This document shows positions 35,767 to 44,829 of a stretch of 64,000 nt of DNA, one piece after another. The number at the start of each line of letters is the position of its first letter. The first letter of the stretch is position 1. The translations under genes were made by a program, and so were the position numbers. Source of the stretch: Alloalcanivorax dieselolei B5 (GTDB lineage Bacteria; Pseudomonadota; Gammaproteobacteria; Pseudomonadales; Alcanivoracaceae); contig NC_018691.1 in NCBI RefSeq assembly GCF_000300005.1, positions 3,968,001 through 4,032,000 of the forward strand, read 5' to 3'. The notes under the pieces were generated by a model. It was given only the letters and a program-made list of their open reading frames with translations. It had not been told where the DNA came from and did not search any database.

Positions 35767-38727
35767 TCAGCCTTTACTCGGCCCAAGAAGACGCATGCTG
35801 TATTTCTCAAGCGCGTTCGCGTTCTGCACCTCGGCCCAACCGTCCGCATCGGTCACGCCCTGTATCCTGGCACCGTCAGCGCGCACTATTTCGTAGCGGT
35901 AGTTCTTCGCCGGCGCGCCGCTTGGCATGCTGACACGCACCTTCTTGTTAAATTGGGTGTTGGGCCAGCTGTTCATTTCCCGGCTCAATTGGGTGCCGCC
36001 CAGGAACGACTTCTTGCCGGCCTCCACCTTGATTTCGCCGGGGCAACTGACAATCAGGTCGCCGCCTTCCAGGGTCAGTCGGGCCCCGGCGCTGGTGGCC
36101 AGATGCAGGGACTGGCCGGCGGCCAGTTCCAGCGGGCCGTTGGCGCTGGTGATGTTGAGGTCGTCACGGCTTTGCACGCGCAGGCGTTCATGCTGGGCTT
36201 CGAAGCGGACCTCGCCTTCGGCGCTGACCAGAGTCAGCGCGTCGCCATCGACGCTCTCGGCGGCGGCGAGCAGCCCCAGGGACTGCCCGCTGTGCAGACG
36301 CAAATCACCGCCCACCGCCAGGTTGCTGTCCTGGCCGCTGGCCAGGGCCAGGGTCTCGGCGCTGCTCCAGGTCAGACTCTGGCCCGCCAGCAACCCGATG
36401 CCGGCAGGGGCGGTTAATCCCAACAAGGCGTGGCTGCTGTGGGGCACCCGGTCATTGCCGCCGCTGGTGTTGTGCTGGGGCGCCTCTCCCAGAGCCGCGC
36501 CGCAATCGGCGCCGGTAACCCGGGTTGACGTGCTGGTATAAAGGGCGTTCAGAGGCGCTTCCTGATCGATCAGCCAGGAGGCGCCGGAACGGTCGGAGCC
36601 TTCGGCGGCGGCCAGCACCGCGGTGCCGTGGCGGGCGCAGGCCTGGGACAGGGTTTGTCCGAGTTGCCGCAGGTGATCCAGCAGAGCGGCGGCGTCTTCC
36701 ATATCGCCGGCGGGCGCATCGGGGTCATCCCGCCCCCAGGCGCTGAGCCACAACCCCCGCTCGGACCGGACCGCGCCCCACTCATCGGTTCTCAACTCCA
36801 GTCCTTCGCCCCGGAAGCTGCCGCGATAATTACCGGCCTGGTGGATCAGGTGGCCGAGATTGAGCTGGCTGTCGCCATGGCTGCTGGCCAGTTGCAGCCG
36901 CAACTGATCATCACTGTCGTCGAAGACCAGACGGTTATAGCCGTCCCCGCCCCACTCCTTGGACTGCATGCCCCACAAGGCGGCGGCGTTGCCGTGACCG
37001 GCGGTATCGGGGCTGGCGCCATGCCAGGGCGGCGCGGCACCACCGCCGCGATTGGCGCGGGCGCTGGCGGCAACATCGTGGGCCCGGGCGAAGACGTCGG
37101 TGCTGTTCTCCCGCCCCCCGATCCCGCCAGGCGTTGGCGCGATACCGCCTTCGCCCTGGCCGTTATACAGTGCCCCGAGAATCACCGGCCGGTCGATGTC
37201 GCCGCCGATGAACCCGACCACCACTTCCTGGCCGATGCGCGGCACGAACTGCACGCCGGCGCCGGGGCCGGCCTGCCACTGTCCGACCCGCAGCCAGCAG
37301 GTGCCGCGATCGTCGTCGCTATCGCCGCGCTGCCAGTGAAAACGAACCTTGACCCGTCCGAGGCCGTCACTGAACACCTCCTCACCGCCACTCACCCGGG
37401 GCTCACCCTCCGGCCCCACCACCCGGGCAGTCTGATAGCCCCGCGCCACCGGACGACCGCGCCAGCGGCCCTGCTCATCGGTGGCACGGGGCCGCCACGG
37501 ACGCCCCTGATCCTGGGCCTCAAAAAGATTCGCGTAGCCCAGTTGCGCGGCCCGTTCCGCCAGTCGCTCGCTGGCCTCCCGCGCTTGAGCGTCAGGCCAG
37601 GGAGGTGCTTCTCCCAGGGTGTGCGCTATCTGTCCCTGAGCCGTGGCGGGAAGATTGTTGATGCCCAGGTGCCGGACCCGGGTCAGCAGCAGCGCATCCG
37701 GTACCGCCAACCCTTGCGGCGGCTGCCGCAACCGCAGGAAGGTGCCGGCACGACAGGTGCGCACGGCGCCTTCACCCTGCCAGTAGTCGCGCACGCTTTC
37801 GGCATGGGCGGCACGCAATTCGGCGTAATGGCGGGCTTCCTCAGCGTCTTTCCAGGCGTACTGGCCCACGCTGTCGTATTGTTCCACCGGTTGATCACGC
37901 TCACCGCCGGCGGCGAGCGTCACCTGTACCGGAGTGGCCTTGCGGGTTTTGTAGTCCTCGCTGAGCAGGGTCAGTCGCTGAGCCCCGGCGCGACGACGAC
38001 GCCCCAGGCGGTGCAGGCCATCGCCTTCCTCACTGGCATCACCACGATGCACCAGCACACCGCCCTGAGCCTCGGAGGTGGCGTCTTCCGGTAACAGGCG
38101 GCTGTCGGAGAACAGTTCCAGATGATGCCCGGCGGGCGCGTCCTGGGTTTCGACCAGACGGAATCCCAGCCCCTCCTCGGCGAGCAGACGATGGATAAAA
38201 TCACCGTCCGTTTCCCGGTACTGGGTACAGTAGCTGCGCGGCCTGACGGCTTGCAGGAACGGCGCCACGTCATCCCGTTGCCGCCAACTGGCCCACTCAC
38301 CGTAACGCTCGAACACGGCGCCGGCGATATCGACCACGCTCTTGTCCTGGAACACCTGACTGTGGCGGCCGTGACTGAGCTGCCAGCTCCAGGGCCTCAG
38401 AGTGAAGCGGTAGCGGGCCAGGCCGCCATCGGCACCGAGCAGGGACACTTCTTCCACCAGGCCGGTGCGGGGTGTTTCGCTGCCATCGCCGAGGCGGGTG
38501 AACAGGGTCGCCTTACGACCCAACCACTCCCCCAACGGGCATTGGGCATTACCGGTGAGGACATCCACCCACCACACCGAAGGGGCGGACAGGGCTTCGT
38601 CACCGCACCAGCGCTCCACCAGCAACGGGGTGGTGTTGTCGTCGAGGGCGAAGCGATAAAGGCGGCGATGGTCTTTTAGCGACAGCGCGGACGTCAACAG
38701 GTCTCGCAGCTCGTCAAAGGGGGGCAT
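35767..38727 (-). CDS. vgrG: VgrG spike protein with C-terminal TTR-like adaptor
   Basis: The 986-residue protein is a full VgrG (TssI): gp27-like base (DGDFIHRLLAEEGLGFRLVE), gp5 OB region with GLGRVKVRFHWQ and IGQEVVVGFIGGDIDRPVI, then the repetitive beta-helix/DUF2345 region (about 750-905) rich in LTLVSAEGEV-like strands. The last 61 residues (926-986) form a separate beta module (KKVRVSMPSG, GVTDADGWAEV) like the transthyretin-type adaptor that carries lipases on some VgrGs. The ATG at 38727 gives MPPFDELRDLL; a long open frame upstream runs antisense through the next gene. No T6SS sheath or baseplate genes lie in the window, so this is an orphan vgrG island. Confidence 0.9.
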   Translation of the reverse strand: MPPFDELRDLLTSALSLKDHRRLYRFALDDNTTPLLVERWCGDEALSAPSVWWVDVLTGNAQCPLGEWLGRKATLFTRLGDGSETPRTGLVEEVSLLGADGGLARYRFTLRPWSWQLSHGRHSQVFQDKSVVDIAGAVFERYGEWASWRQRDDVAPFLQAVRPRSYCTQYRETDGDFIHRLLAEEGLGFRLVETQDAPAGHHLELFSDSRLLPEDATSEAQGGVLVHRGDASEEGDGLHRLGRRRRAGAQRLTLLSEDYKTRKATPVQVTLAAGGERDQPVEQYDSVGQYAWKDAEEARHYAELRAAHAESVRDYWQGEGAVRTCRAGTFLRLRQPPQGLAVPDALLLTRVRHLGINNLPATAQGQIAHTLGEAPPWPDAQAREASERLAERAAQLGYANLFEAQDQGRPWRPRATDEQGRWRGRPVARGYQTARVVGPEGEPRVSGGEEVFSDGLGRVKVRFHWQRGDSDDDRGTCWLRVGQWQAGPGAGVQFVPRIGQEVVVGFIGGDIDRPVILGALYNGQGEGGIAPTPGGIGGRENSTDVFARAHDVAASARANRGGGAAPPWHGASPDTAGHGNAAALWGMQSKEWGGDGYNRLVFDDSDDQLRLQLASSHGDSQLNLGHLIHQAGNYRGSFRGEGLELRTDEWGAVRSERGLWLSAWGRDDPDAPAGDMEDAAALLDHLRQLGQTLSQACARHGTAVLAAAEGSDRSGASWLIDQEAPLNALYTSTSTRVTGADCGAALGEAPQHNTSGGNDRVPHSSHALLGLTAPAGIGLLAGQSLTWSSAETLALASGQDSNLAVGGDLRLHSGQSLGLLAAAESVDGDALTLVSAEGEVRFEAQHERLRVQSRDDLNITSANGPLELAAGQSLHLATSAGARLTLEGGDLIVSCPGEIKVEAGKKSFLGGTQLSREMNSWPNTQFNKKVRVSMPSGAPAKNYRYEIVRADGARIQGVTDADGWAEVQNANALEKYSMRLLGPSKG

Positions 38728-38832
38728 GGTCTGACTCCATTCAGTGCCGAAACATCCTTGATGACGGCCAAAATCATGGCACAGGCACGGTTTCAATGCC
38801 AGACAGCCCCCTGCACGAGAATGCCGGGTGCG

Positions 38833-38838
38833 TATAAT
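38833..38838 (+). promoter_or_regulatory. Candidate -10 element upstream of the FAD monooxygenase
   Basis: A perfect TATAAT lies 31 bp before the GTG start of the monooxygenase, inside the 141-bp divergent spacer with vgrG. No good -35 hexamer is present at the right distance, so an activator may be needed. Confidence 0.35.
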
Positions 38839-38868
38839 GCCAGGCTGGTTACCGGGGGAGCACCACCT

Positions 38869-40068
38869 GTGAAATCGCAATCCATAGCCATTATCGGCGC
38901 CGGCACCGCCGGACTGGCCAGCGCCCGGGTATTGGCCGCCCAGGGACATGACATCACCCTGCTGGAGCAAGCACCGGCGCTGGCACCGGTAGGCGCCGGC
39001 ATTCTGCTGCAGCCCACCGGCCTGTCGGTCCTTCGGGAGTTGGGTTGCTATCAGGCCCTTGCCGAACTGGGAGCCCCCATGGACGGCCTCCACGGAGTGA
39101 CCCGCTCCGGGCGGGTGTTGATGGATACCCGCTATCACCTGCTGGGTCCCGGGGTACAGGGACTCGGAGTCCATCGGGCCAGTCTTTGCCACGTTCTGAG
39201 CGACAGTCTGGACGCCTACGCCCATCAACGCTGGCTGGGCACCCGAGTGGACGCCCTGCGACACGATCCTCTGGGGGTCACGGTGGTAGTGGGCGCCGGA
39301 GCCCGCCAGGGTGAGCATCGCTTCGACGCTACTTTGATCGCCAACGGCAGCAACAGCCACCTGCGGCCCGCCGGCTGGGTACACTATGACCAGCAATACC
39401 CGTGGGGCGCACTGTGGGCGATTATGCCAATGGAAGCCGGCTTCGACGGCGCCTGGCTGCGCCAGTGTTACGAGGGCGCCCATCGCATGGCCGGGGTTTT
39501 GCCCACCGGCCGCACTCCGGACGCCCCCGACACGCCGCTGCTGAGCTTTTTCTGGAGCCTGCCGGTGGCCGACATGCCCCACTGGCGCAATGGCGCCCAT
39601 CCGTTCGAACAATGGAAACAGGAAACCGCCGCGTTCTGGCCGGACCTGACGCCGTTGCTCGCACACCTGCGGTCTTCCGAGGATCTGCTCCAGGCCACTT
39701 ACCGCGATGTGATTCTGCACCGTTGGGGCGAGGACCGGCTGGGCATCATCGGCGACGCCGCCCATGCCATGAGCCCACAGTTGGGCCAGGGCGGCACCAT
39801 GGCACTGCTGGATGCCCAGGCCCTGGGCCAGGCCATGGCCGAGGCGGATCAATGGCCCCAAGTATGGGCCGGCTTCCAGCGGCGGCGGGCCAGTTCGATC
39901 CGCTTCTACCAGAACATGAGCCGCTGGCTGACGCCCCTGTTCCAGTCTCATGGCAAGTGGGTCCCGGCGTTACGTGACATCGCCTTTCCGCTGATGTATC
40001 GCATGCCCTGGCTGCCGCGACAAATGGCGCTGACCGTGGCCGGCGCCAAGCGGGGGCTGTTGCGTTGA
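38869..40068 (+). CDS. FAD-dependent aromatic-type monooxygenase
   Basis: The 399-residue protein is a class A flavoprotein monooxygenase: Rossmann GxGxxG motif in [16 protein letters not shown] at the N terminus, and the second FAD motif [18 protein letters not shown] near residue 295. The family uses NAD(P)H and oxygen to hydroxylate aromatic or similar rings; UbiH/PHBH-like and salicylate-hydroxylase-like members look alike, so the substrate is open. The GTG start at 38869 has GGGGGAG eight bases upstream. It is divergent from vgrG and shows no clear link to either neighbour. Confidence 0.82.
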   Translation: MKSQSIAIIGAGTAGLASARVLAAQGHDITLLEQAPALAPVGAGILLQPTGLSVLRELGCYQALAELGAPMDGLHGVTRSGRVLMDTRYHLLGPGVQGLGVHRASLCHVLSDSLDAYAHQRWLGTRVDALRHDPLGVTVVVGAGARQGEHRFDATLIANGSNSHLRPAGWVHYDQQYPWGALWAIMPMEAGFDGAWLRQCYEGAHRMAGVLPTGRTPDAPDTPLLSFFWSLPVADMPHWRNGAHPFEQWKQETAAFWPDLTPLLAHLRSSEDLLQATYRDVILHRWGEDRLGIIGDAAHAMSPQLGQGGTMALLDAQALGQAMAEADQWPQVWAGFQRRRASSIRFYQNMSRWLTPLFQSHGKWVPALRDIAFPLMYRMPWLPRQMALTVAGAKRGLLR

Positions 40069-40092
40069 TCACCTGTCCCCAGGCCACGGTTT

Positions 40093-40121
40093 TTGCGGGT
40101 TAAACCAGGGCTGCCTATACT
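40093..40121 (+). promoter_or_regulatory. Sigma-70 promoter of the five-gene envelope operon
   Basis: TTGCGG (40093-40098) and TATACT (40116-40121) are spaced by 17 bp. Transcription would start near 40128, just before a GGAGGG ribosome site at 40134-40139. The -35 box matches the consensus at only three positions. Confidence 0.5.
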
Positions 40122-40145
40122 TTGACCAAGCATGGAGGGATCACC

Positions 40146-40178
40146 ATGTCGATAAAACTGCAAAGGATGTACTCATGA
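40146..40178 (+). CDS. Ten-codon upstream reading frame with strong ribosome site
   Basis: ATG at 40146 follows GGAGGG by six bases and encodes [10 protein letters not shown] before a TGA that overlaps the ATG of the next gene (TCATGAG). The stop-start overlap would let ribosomes that finish this peptide reinitiate on the lipoprotein gene. It could be a translational coupling leader or chance; there is no run of one amino acid to suggest attenuation. Confidence 0.4.
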   Translation: MSIKLQRMYS

Positions 40179-40855
40179 GTATCAACGGAGATCTGCTCCG
40201 GCCCGTGTGCTTTTGCCTGGGAGCGATACTGGCGATGAGCGGCTGTGCGGACCGCGCCCCAAGGCTGGACCTGGATGAGCTGGACAGCGATACCGCTATC
40301 GCCCGGCTGCTCGACGACAACCATATTCCTTACACACGGGAACCTTCTGATCAGGTCATGAACCTGCAGGTGCTCCTTTTTGGTGAACAGTATCAGGCCC
40401 GGGACGTCCTGCGAGGCAACTTCTCCATCGACTGGGAAGAGGAAACCGCCCGACCCAACGTCTACTTCCACGATATCCCCCTTTGGGCCCCCGCCTTTCT
40501 TACCGACCAGGACGACACCCTGTACATCATCACCTCGCGGGTCGGTAACTACGATGGCGTGAAAGGGGAAAAGCCCCTGGACGTGTTCGATGACGATCAG
40601 GTGATGACCCTCAAGACCCGCCTGGAGAAAGAATACGGTCCCGTCACCGCCAGCCAGGAAGACCATCGCGGCAAGGTCTATTTCTGGCGGCTCGACAACG
40701 GCGCCGTGCGCCTGAGTATCGAGAACGACTGTCTGTGTGAGCTGGCATCGAGCTGGTCCGGTGACGAACGTCCCAAGGGAGGGCGAGGTGGCATCCTCGC
40801 CCTCTACTACGACTCCGAGCTACCGAGCTTCCATGATGACCGCTACGAATATTAA
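40175..40855 (+). CDS. Lipoprotein of unknown function, first gene of envelope operon
   Basis: The 226-residue product has a signal peptide ending in lipobox AMSGC (Cys24). The mature part is acidic, mixed alpha/beta, with [26 protein letters not shown] and a CLC motif at about residue 188. I recognise no family. It starts at an ATG that overlaps the stop of a ten-codon upstream frame and also has its own AAGGA site. Its end overlaps the next gene by 23 bp. Confidence 0.68.
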   Translation: MSINGDLLRPVCFCLGAILAMSGCADRAPRLDLDELDSDTAIARLLDDNHIPYTREPSDQVMNLQVLLFGEQYQARDVLRGNFSIDWEEETARPNVYFHDIPLWAPAFLTDQDDTLYIITSRVGNYDGVKGEKPLDVFDDDQVMTLKTRLEKEYGPVTASQEDHRGKVYFWRLDNGAVRLSIENDCLCELASSWSGDERPKGGRGGILALYYDSELPSFHDDRYEY

Positions 40856-42278
40856 AACCGCTCTGCGGCTCGGCCTGCTGACCATGTTAACCGTGGCACC
40901 AGGCGTCGCCCTGGCGGAAAAAAGCTATTGGCACGTGCAAGGCCCGGACGACACCAGGTTCGTTCTCAAAACCGCCATGCTGTCTCCTCTTTCCCTGGCG
41001 GGACTCGGCAAGTCGAGCTTCTTCGTCTACGACGACGAAGACGGCAGCCTGGTCGCCTATGACGCTAAAAAACCGGACAAACCGCTCGCTCTGCTGCCCG
41101 AGCCGGACGACAAGCGCATGGAGCGTTTGAAGACACAATTGACGGCGAAGTTGGTTGACGGCCAGTTGAAACTGTTGATGTCTGACGGCCGCGAGAACAT
41201 CTTCTTCATCAAACCCCATCCGCTGGACGGCGAAGCCGAGTTCAAGAACGCTTTGGATGAGCGGCACCAGCACATCGAGACGATGAAACGGGAAGAGGCC
41301 GAAAAACACGCCGACCTGACCATCCCGGCTCAGGCCGGCGACAGTGTGACCGTTGCTTTCCCCGAGGCCTTTACCCTGAATCTACCGCCGGGGGATAACG
41401 GCTTTTATGTCCATCAGCAAGGGCCGAAGCAATGGCGTTTGTTCACCCTGGCCGAGCCCGAGACTGACCAGCCTTTGTTCAATCAGGTGAACCCGGACCT
41501 GACGTTGACGATCAAGGACGCGCCGCCAAAGGACGTCGCGGAAGAAAGCCGCTGGCCCGGAACTTACCGCCTGTATGAACAGGATGGCTTGTTTGTCGAT
41601 GCCTTCACCGAGTACGACGAAGCCGAGGATGAGGCCTATCTTGCCGGCTATGACCTGTATCGGACGGTGCCATTGAGCCACGGGCGCACCCTGCTGATCA
41701 CCACCCGCACCTTGAGGAATATGGACGAGGTCAAACGGTTCGGCGTTATCGCCAATAACGCCCGGACCACCGGCGCGGACAACAGCGTCAGCCTGGATAG
41801 TTACATGGACAACACCCTCGGCCCGTTCTCGCCGGCACAATCCGTCTCCCTGTTCGAAGGCGCGAAAATGACCCTTCCTCAGGGCTATACGGCCGAACAC
41901 TGGTCCGGCAGCGGCTATTACATGCTTTCCCTCGGAGAAAACATGGTCTTCCAAAGCAACGATGGGAAAAGCGACTACATTAGCGTCAAGGTTCCCTTGC
42001 AACCGGGCGAGTCGGAATTCGAACGTCCATCCGGCGGGATCTACATGCGCGATGATGATGGTTTCTCCTTCGACGCCGACAAAGTGTCCGGCGATCAAAG
42101 CGTTCTGGTAGCCGACGACAGCGGGCTGATCTTTGAGGCCAAACAGGACTGGCATCTGGTGCGCTACGCCCGGCTTGGCCAAACTCACGTGGTCTACTAT
42201 ATGAACTACCGCAATAAGCGGACCGAGGCGTTGGAAGATTTTTACAGCTCCCGCCACGCCTTTCATTTCGAGCCATGA
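40833..42278 (+). CDS. Exported protein of unknown function
   Basis: The 481-residue product has a Sec signal ([16 protein letters not shown], cut before EKSYW). The mature protein is beta-rich and acidic; two stretches, near residues 165-225 and 340-400, share the pattern of hydrophobic strand, Pro-Gly-x-x-G turn and aromatic strand, suggesting duplicated beta domains. No catalytic motif or known family is visible. Two consecutive ATGs (40833 and 40836) are possible starts, both inside the previous gene. It ends flush against the next gene. Confidence 0.65.
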   Translation: MMTATNIKTALRLGLLTMLTVAPGVALAEKSYWHVQGPDDTRFVLKTAMLSPLSLAGLGKSSFFVYDDEDGSLVAYDAKKPDKPLALLPEPDDKRMERLKTQLTAKLVDGQLKLLMSDGRENIFFIKPHPLDGEAEFKNALDERHQHIETMKREEAEKHADLTIPAQAGDSVTVAFPEAFTLNLPPGDNGFYVHQQGPKQWRLFTLAEPETDQPLFNQVNPDLTLTIKDAPPKDVAEESRWPGTYRLYEQDGLFVDAFTEYDEAEDEAYLAGYDLYRTVPLSHGRTLLITTRTLRNMDEVKRFGVIANNARTTGADNSVSLDSYMDNTLGPFSPAQSVSLFEGAKMTLPQGYTAEHWSGSGYYMLSLGENMVFQSNDGKSDYISVKVPLQPGESEFERPSGGIYMRDDDGFSFDADKVSGDQSVLVADDSGLIFEAKQDWHLVRYARLGQTHVVYYMNYRNKRTEALEDFYSSRHAFHFEP

Positions 42279-42815
42279 GTGATGACCACACCCACCCACT
42301 CGTCTCAATCAGTTTGTCCAGAATTTTCCTGGTACTACGCGGGTTTCTGGCGGGTGGCGTTTTTCATCGCTCTGGCCGGCTGCGGCGGTTTCATGCTGAC
42401 CGTAATCGTTGTCATCAGCTTCGCGCTGTATACCGACACGTCCCTCGAGGGTCTGGATCTGTTCATCGCCTGGCCACTCCCGATCGTCACGGCATTACTG
42501 TGGCTGGTGCACCGCGTTTTCGACGACGGCAAGCTGCTGCTCTGCACGGAAGCCCGCTTGACGCTGTCATCCGATCGCACCGGATTGCTTTACGAGATTC
42601 CCGTTGAACGGATAAAAGAAATAACCGTTCAGGACAATACTCTCAGCCTCAGAGCTCTGCCCATCAGACCCAACAAATTGATCGTGGTCACCGCCGAACG
42701 GGAATATACGATGAACATGTGGGGCGATTTCGTCTGGAACTTCGCCAAACTGAAAAAGCACGTTCTGAGTCTGAATACCTTCCTGCTGGAGTCTGCTCAG
42801 AAACGTCGGCGCTGA
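42279..42815 (+). CDS. Two-helix membrane protein with PH-like domain
   Basis: The 178-residue product has two membrane helices (FFIALAGCGGFMLTVIVVISF and a segment near FIAWPLPIVTALLWLV) and a cytoplasmic C-terminal domain whose strands, such as LLYEIPVERIKEITVQDN and KLIVVTAEREYTMN, look like a bacterial PH fold. No specific function can be given. It begins immediately after the preceding stop, at GTG 42279 or ATG 42282. Confidence 0.6.
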   Translation: MMTTPTHSSQSVCPEFSWYYAGFWRVAFFIALAGCGGFMLTVIVVISFALYTDTSLEGLDLFIAWPLPIVTALLWLVHRVFDDGKLLLCTEARLTLSSDRTGLLYEIPVERIKEITVQDNTLSLRALPIRPNKLIVVTAEREYTMNMWGDFVWNFAKLKKHVLSLNTFLLESAQKRRR

Positions 42816-42859
42816 TCCTCCAAAGAACGCTATCCAAGCCACTGCCTCGGGATGACCCC

Positions 42860-43636
42860 ATGACACTCTCATCACCACCCTGTCTTTCGGTAACCGGCGG
42901 GAAACGCCGGCTGATGGCGCTTTTCAGCCTGATCCTGCTATTCGCCGCTCTCCAGGCCAGGGCATCCGAGGCCACGCCCCGGCCATTGGAGCCCGGCGAC
43001 GAGACCGAAGACAGGTTAACGGCCGAAGCACCCATGAACTTCAACGACGGCAGTCGTTATCATCTCTACCGGGTTGAGCTGGCGGCCAACCAGGTGGCCA
43101 GGTTCGACGTCACCGGCGGGCTCAACAGCTATCTTTCCCTGTTCGCTCCCGACGGAACCTTGTTACAGCACGAGAAAAACGGCCAAAGCGACACAGCTCT
43201 GCACAGCTACCATGCCCATCTGAGCCAGAAAATCGAAAGGGAAGGCTCCTATCTACTGGCCGTGGGTGGGAATTCCCCACGCTCTCTGGGACAGTACACC
43301 GTGAGCGTCAAGACCACCGAGCTTCAGAGCATCGCCCCTCTGGTGCCCGGCGTCACGATCAAGGACTGGCTGCAGGGGCTCAATGCAAAACACACCTTGC
43401 ACGTGGACAAGATCGGGCAATATCGGATTCGCTTCGGCTCCGACGATTTCAGCGCCTATCTTCTGGTCGACCACGGCAGCCACTATGCAGCCATCGACAG
43501 CGGTGACGACACCGACGAACACCTCGACGTTTTTTTAAGGACACCAGGAGATTATGAACTCATCATTCGTTCTTCTGACGAAAGCTGGCAAGAAGGGTTA
43601 TATACCCTTGGTGTCGAAGCGCTCCCCTGCTGCTAG
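42860..43636 (+). CDS. Exported protein with pre-peptidase (PPC)-like beta domain
   Basis: The 258-residue product has a signal peptide (LMALFSLILLFAALQARA) and a beta-sandwich resembling the PPC domain: YHLYRVELAANQVARFDV, SYLSLFAPDGTLL and GSYLLAVGG. A second weaker copy covers about 165-250 (QYRIRFGSDDFSAYLLV, GDYELIIRS). PPC domains usually accompany secreted peptidases; here no protease domain is attached. The protein ends in two adjacent cysteines. It lies 44 bp after the membrane protein gene and overlaps the next gene by 83 bp. Confidence 0.65.
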   Translation: MTLSSPPCLSVTGGKRRLMALFSLILLFAALQARASEATPRPLEPGDETEDRLTAEAPMNFNDGSRYHLYRVELAANQVARFDVTGGLNSYLSLFAPDGTLLQHEKNGQSDTALHSYHAHLSQKIEREGSYLLAVGGNSPRSLGQYTVSVKTTELQSIAPLVPGVTIKDWLQGLNAKHTLHVDKIGQYRIRFGSDDFSAYLLVDHGSHYAAIDSGDDTDEHLDVFLRTPGDYELIIRSSDESWQEGLYTLGVEALPCC

Positions 43637-44768
43637 GTCAGGACGCCGGGTCGGCTGGTTGGGCATGGCGGGCGCTCTCATGCTCACCGCTATGTCCGCG
43701 GTGTCCGCCATGGCGCAAGCGCTGCCGCCCAGCCCCTGGCCGGCCCGGCTGTCGGTGGCGGCGATCGCCGCCACGCACCCCGATCTGGAGACCACCTTCC
43801 GGTTTCCCTGGATCACCGGTTCCTCCTGTGGGCCCACCGCGCGTTGCAACATCGGATGGATCGCCTGGCGCATCAATGCCTGGCTGCAAGCCAGCGCGCT
43901 CGGTCAGCTTCCGGTCGATGGCCGCACCGCCTTTGAGCGGGTCTGGACCTCTTCCGGCAAACCCCATGGCTTCACCAGCCTGGATTTCACTGTCCTGGCC
44001 CACACCCGCGCTTTTCTTTCACTGACGGTTCATGGCACCCAACTGAATGGGTATCCTTCGTCCTTCTCCCACGCCTACAGCTTCGACACCGCCACCGGCC
44101 ATCCATTGAGCTTGCAAGATCTGTTTACCAAACAGGGGCTGGCTTCACTGAATCAGGATGTACGTCGACAATGGCGCCCCAGGCTCGAGGCCGCCCTGAA
44201 AAATGAGACAGGGGCTTCCCGGGACTCCGACGAAATGCAATCGCGACAGGAGTATTACACCCAGTGTCTCGAGGCGCTTCTCAATGACCAGACCGTCGCG
44301 GACACCATGATCCTCGAGGCGGCTCAACTCACCCTCACCCGCGACTGTCCGTTCCCGCGCGTGGCACAGGCGCTGAATGATCTGGGCCGGCTCTCGGCAC
44401 GCTATTCCCGGGATGCTTTACAGCCCTGGCTGAACGACTATGGCCGTTGTTTGTTTGAGCGTAAGTCTCTCTCCTCCTGCTCGTTGCCCAGGGGACGACA
44501 CCCTCACCCGGGGATCTATCGCGCGCGGGCTGATCATGGTGATCTCGTCACTTTGGTTCTCGGCAGGAGCTCCGATGTCGATCAATCGTTCTACGCGGAA
44601 TCCCAGGCCGGCCCGCTGCATCCTCTGGAAACGACTCAGGACAAGTCATTGAAACTGACCCGGCCGGATGGCAAAGCACAATTTCTGCTGGAGGTGGATC
44701 AACAGGGAAACCTGGAAGGCATCTGGCGGAGGGCAGATGCCACCTTCCCGGTACATTTCAGCTATTGA
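43554..44768 (+). CDS. Exported protein with RsiV/PdaC-type (DUF3298-like) domain
   Basis: The predicted 404-residue product has a late signal-like segment (GWLGMAGALMLTAMSAVSAMAQA, residues about 34-56). The core reads AFLSLTVHGTQLNGYPSS, AYSFDTATGHPLSLQDLF, which matches the DUF4163/DUF3298 layout of RsiV and PdaC-type exported proteins. The start is uncertain: ATG 43554 has AGGAG very close by but lies 83 bp inside the previous gene; GTG 43611 or an ATG near 43665 would place the signal at the N terminus. It is the last gene of the operon, 12 bp before a GC hairpin. Confidence 0.62.
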   Translation: MNSSFVLLTKAGKKGYIPLVSKRSPAARSGRRVGWLGMAGALMLTAMSAVSAMAQALPPSPWPARLSVAAIAATHPDLETTFRFPWITGSSCGPTARCNIGWIAWRINAWLQASALGQLPVDGRTAFERVWTSSGKPHGFTSLDFTVLAHTRAFLSLTVHGTQLNGYPSSFSHAYSFDTATGHPLSLQDLFTKQGLASLNQDVRRQWRPRLEAALKNETGASRDSDEMQSRQEYYTQCLEALLNDQTVADTMILEAAQLTLTRDCPFPRVAQALNDLGRLSARYSRDALQPWLNDYGRCLFERKSLSSCSLPRGRHPHPGIYRARADHGDLVTLVLGRSSDVDQSFYAESQAGPLHPLETTQDKSLKLTRPDGKAQFLLEVDQQGNLEGIWRRADATFPVHFSY

Positions 44769-44780
44769 CCGGGTACGGCG

Positions 44781-44800
44781 GAGGCCCGCCGGCGGGCCTC
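44781..44800. terminator. GC-rich palindrome between convergent genes
   Basis: A perfect 20-bp palindrome (10-nt arms with no extra loop) lies 12 bp after the operon end and 30 bp from the DUF3999 gene end. No T-run follows. It is a likely bidirectional transcription stop. Confidence 0.5.
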
Positions 44801-44829
44801 GTCATCATCTACAGTTAATCAACGGCTAA

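Noticed and set aside
38728-39951. Extension of the VgrG reading frame 408 codons upstream
   Set aside because: It runs antisense through the FAD monooxygenase gene, has no VgrG homology, and MPPFDEL at 38727 is a normal VgrG start.
38869-40068. FAD monooxygenase considered as a T6SS-linked effector
   Set aside because: It is divergent from vgrG, has typical metabolic flavoprotein motifs and no secretion or adaptor domain.
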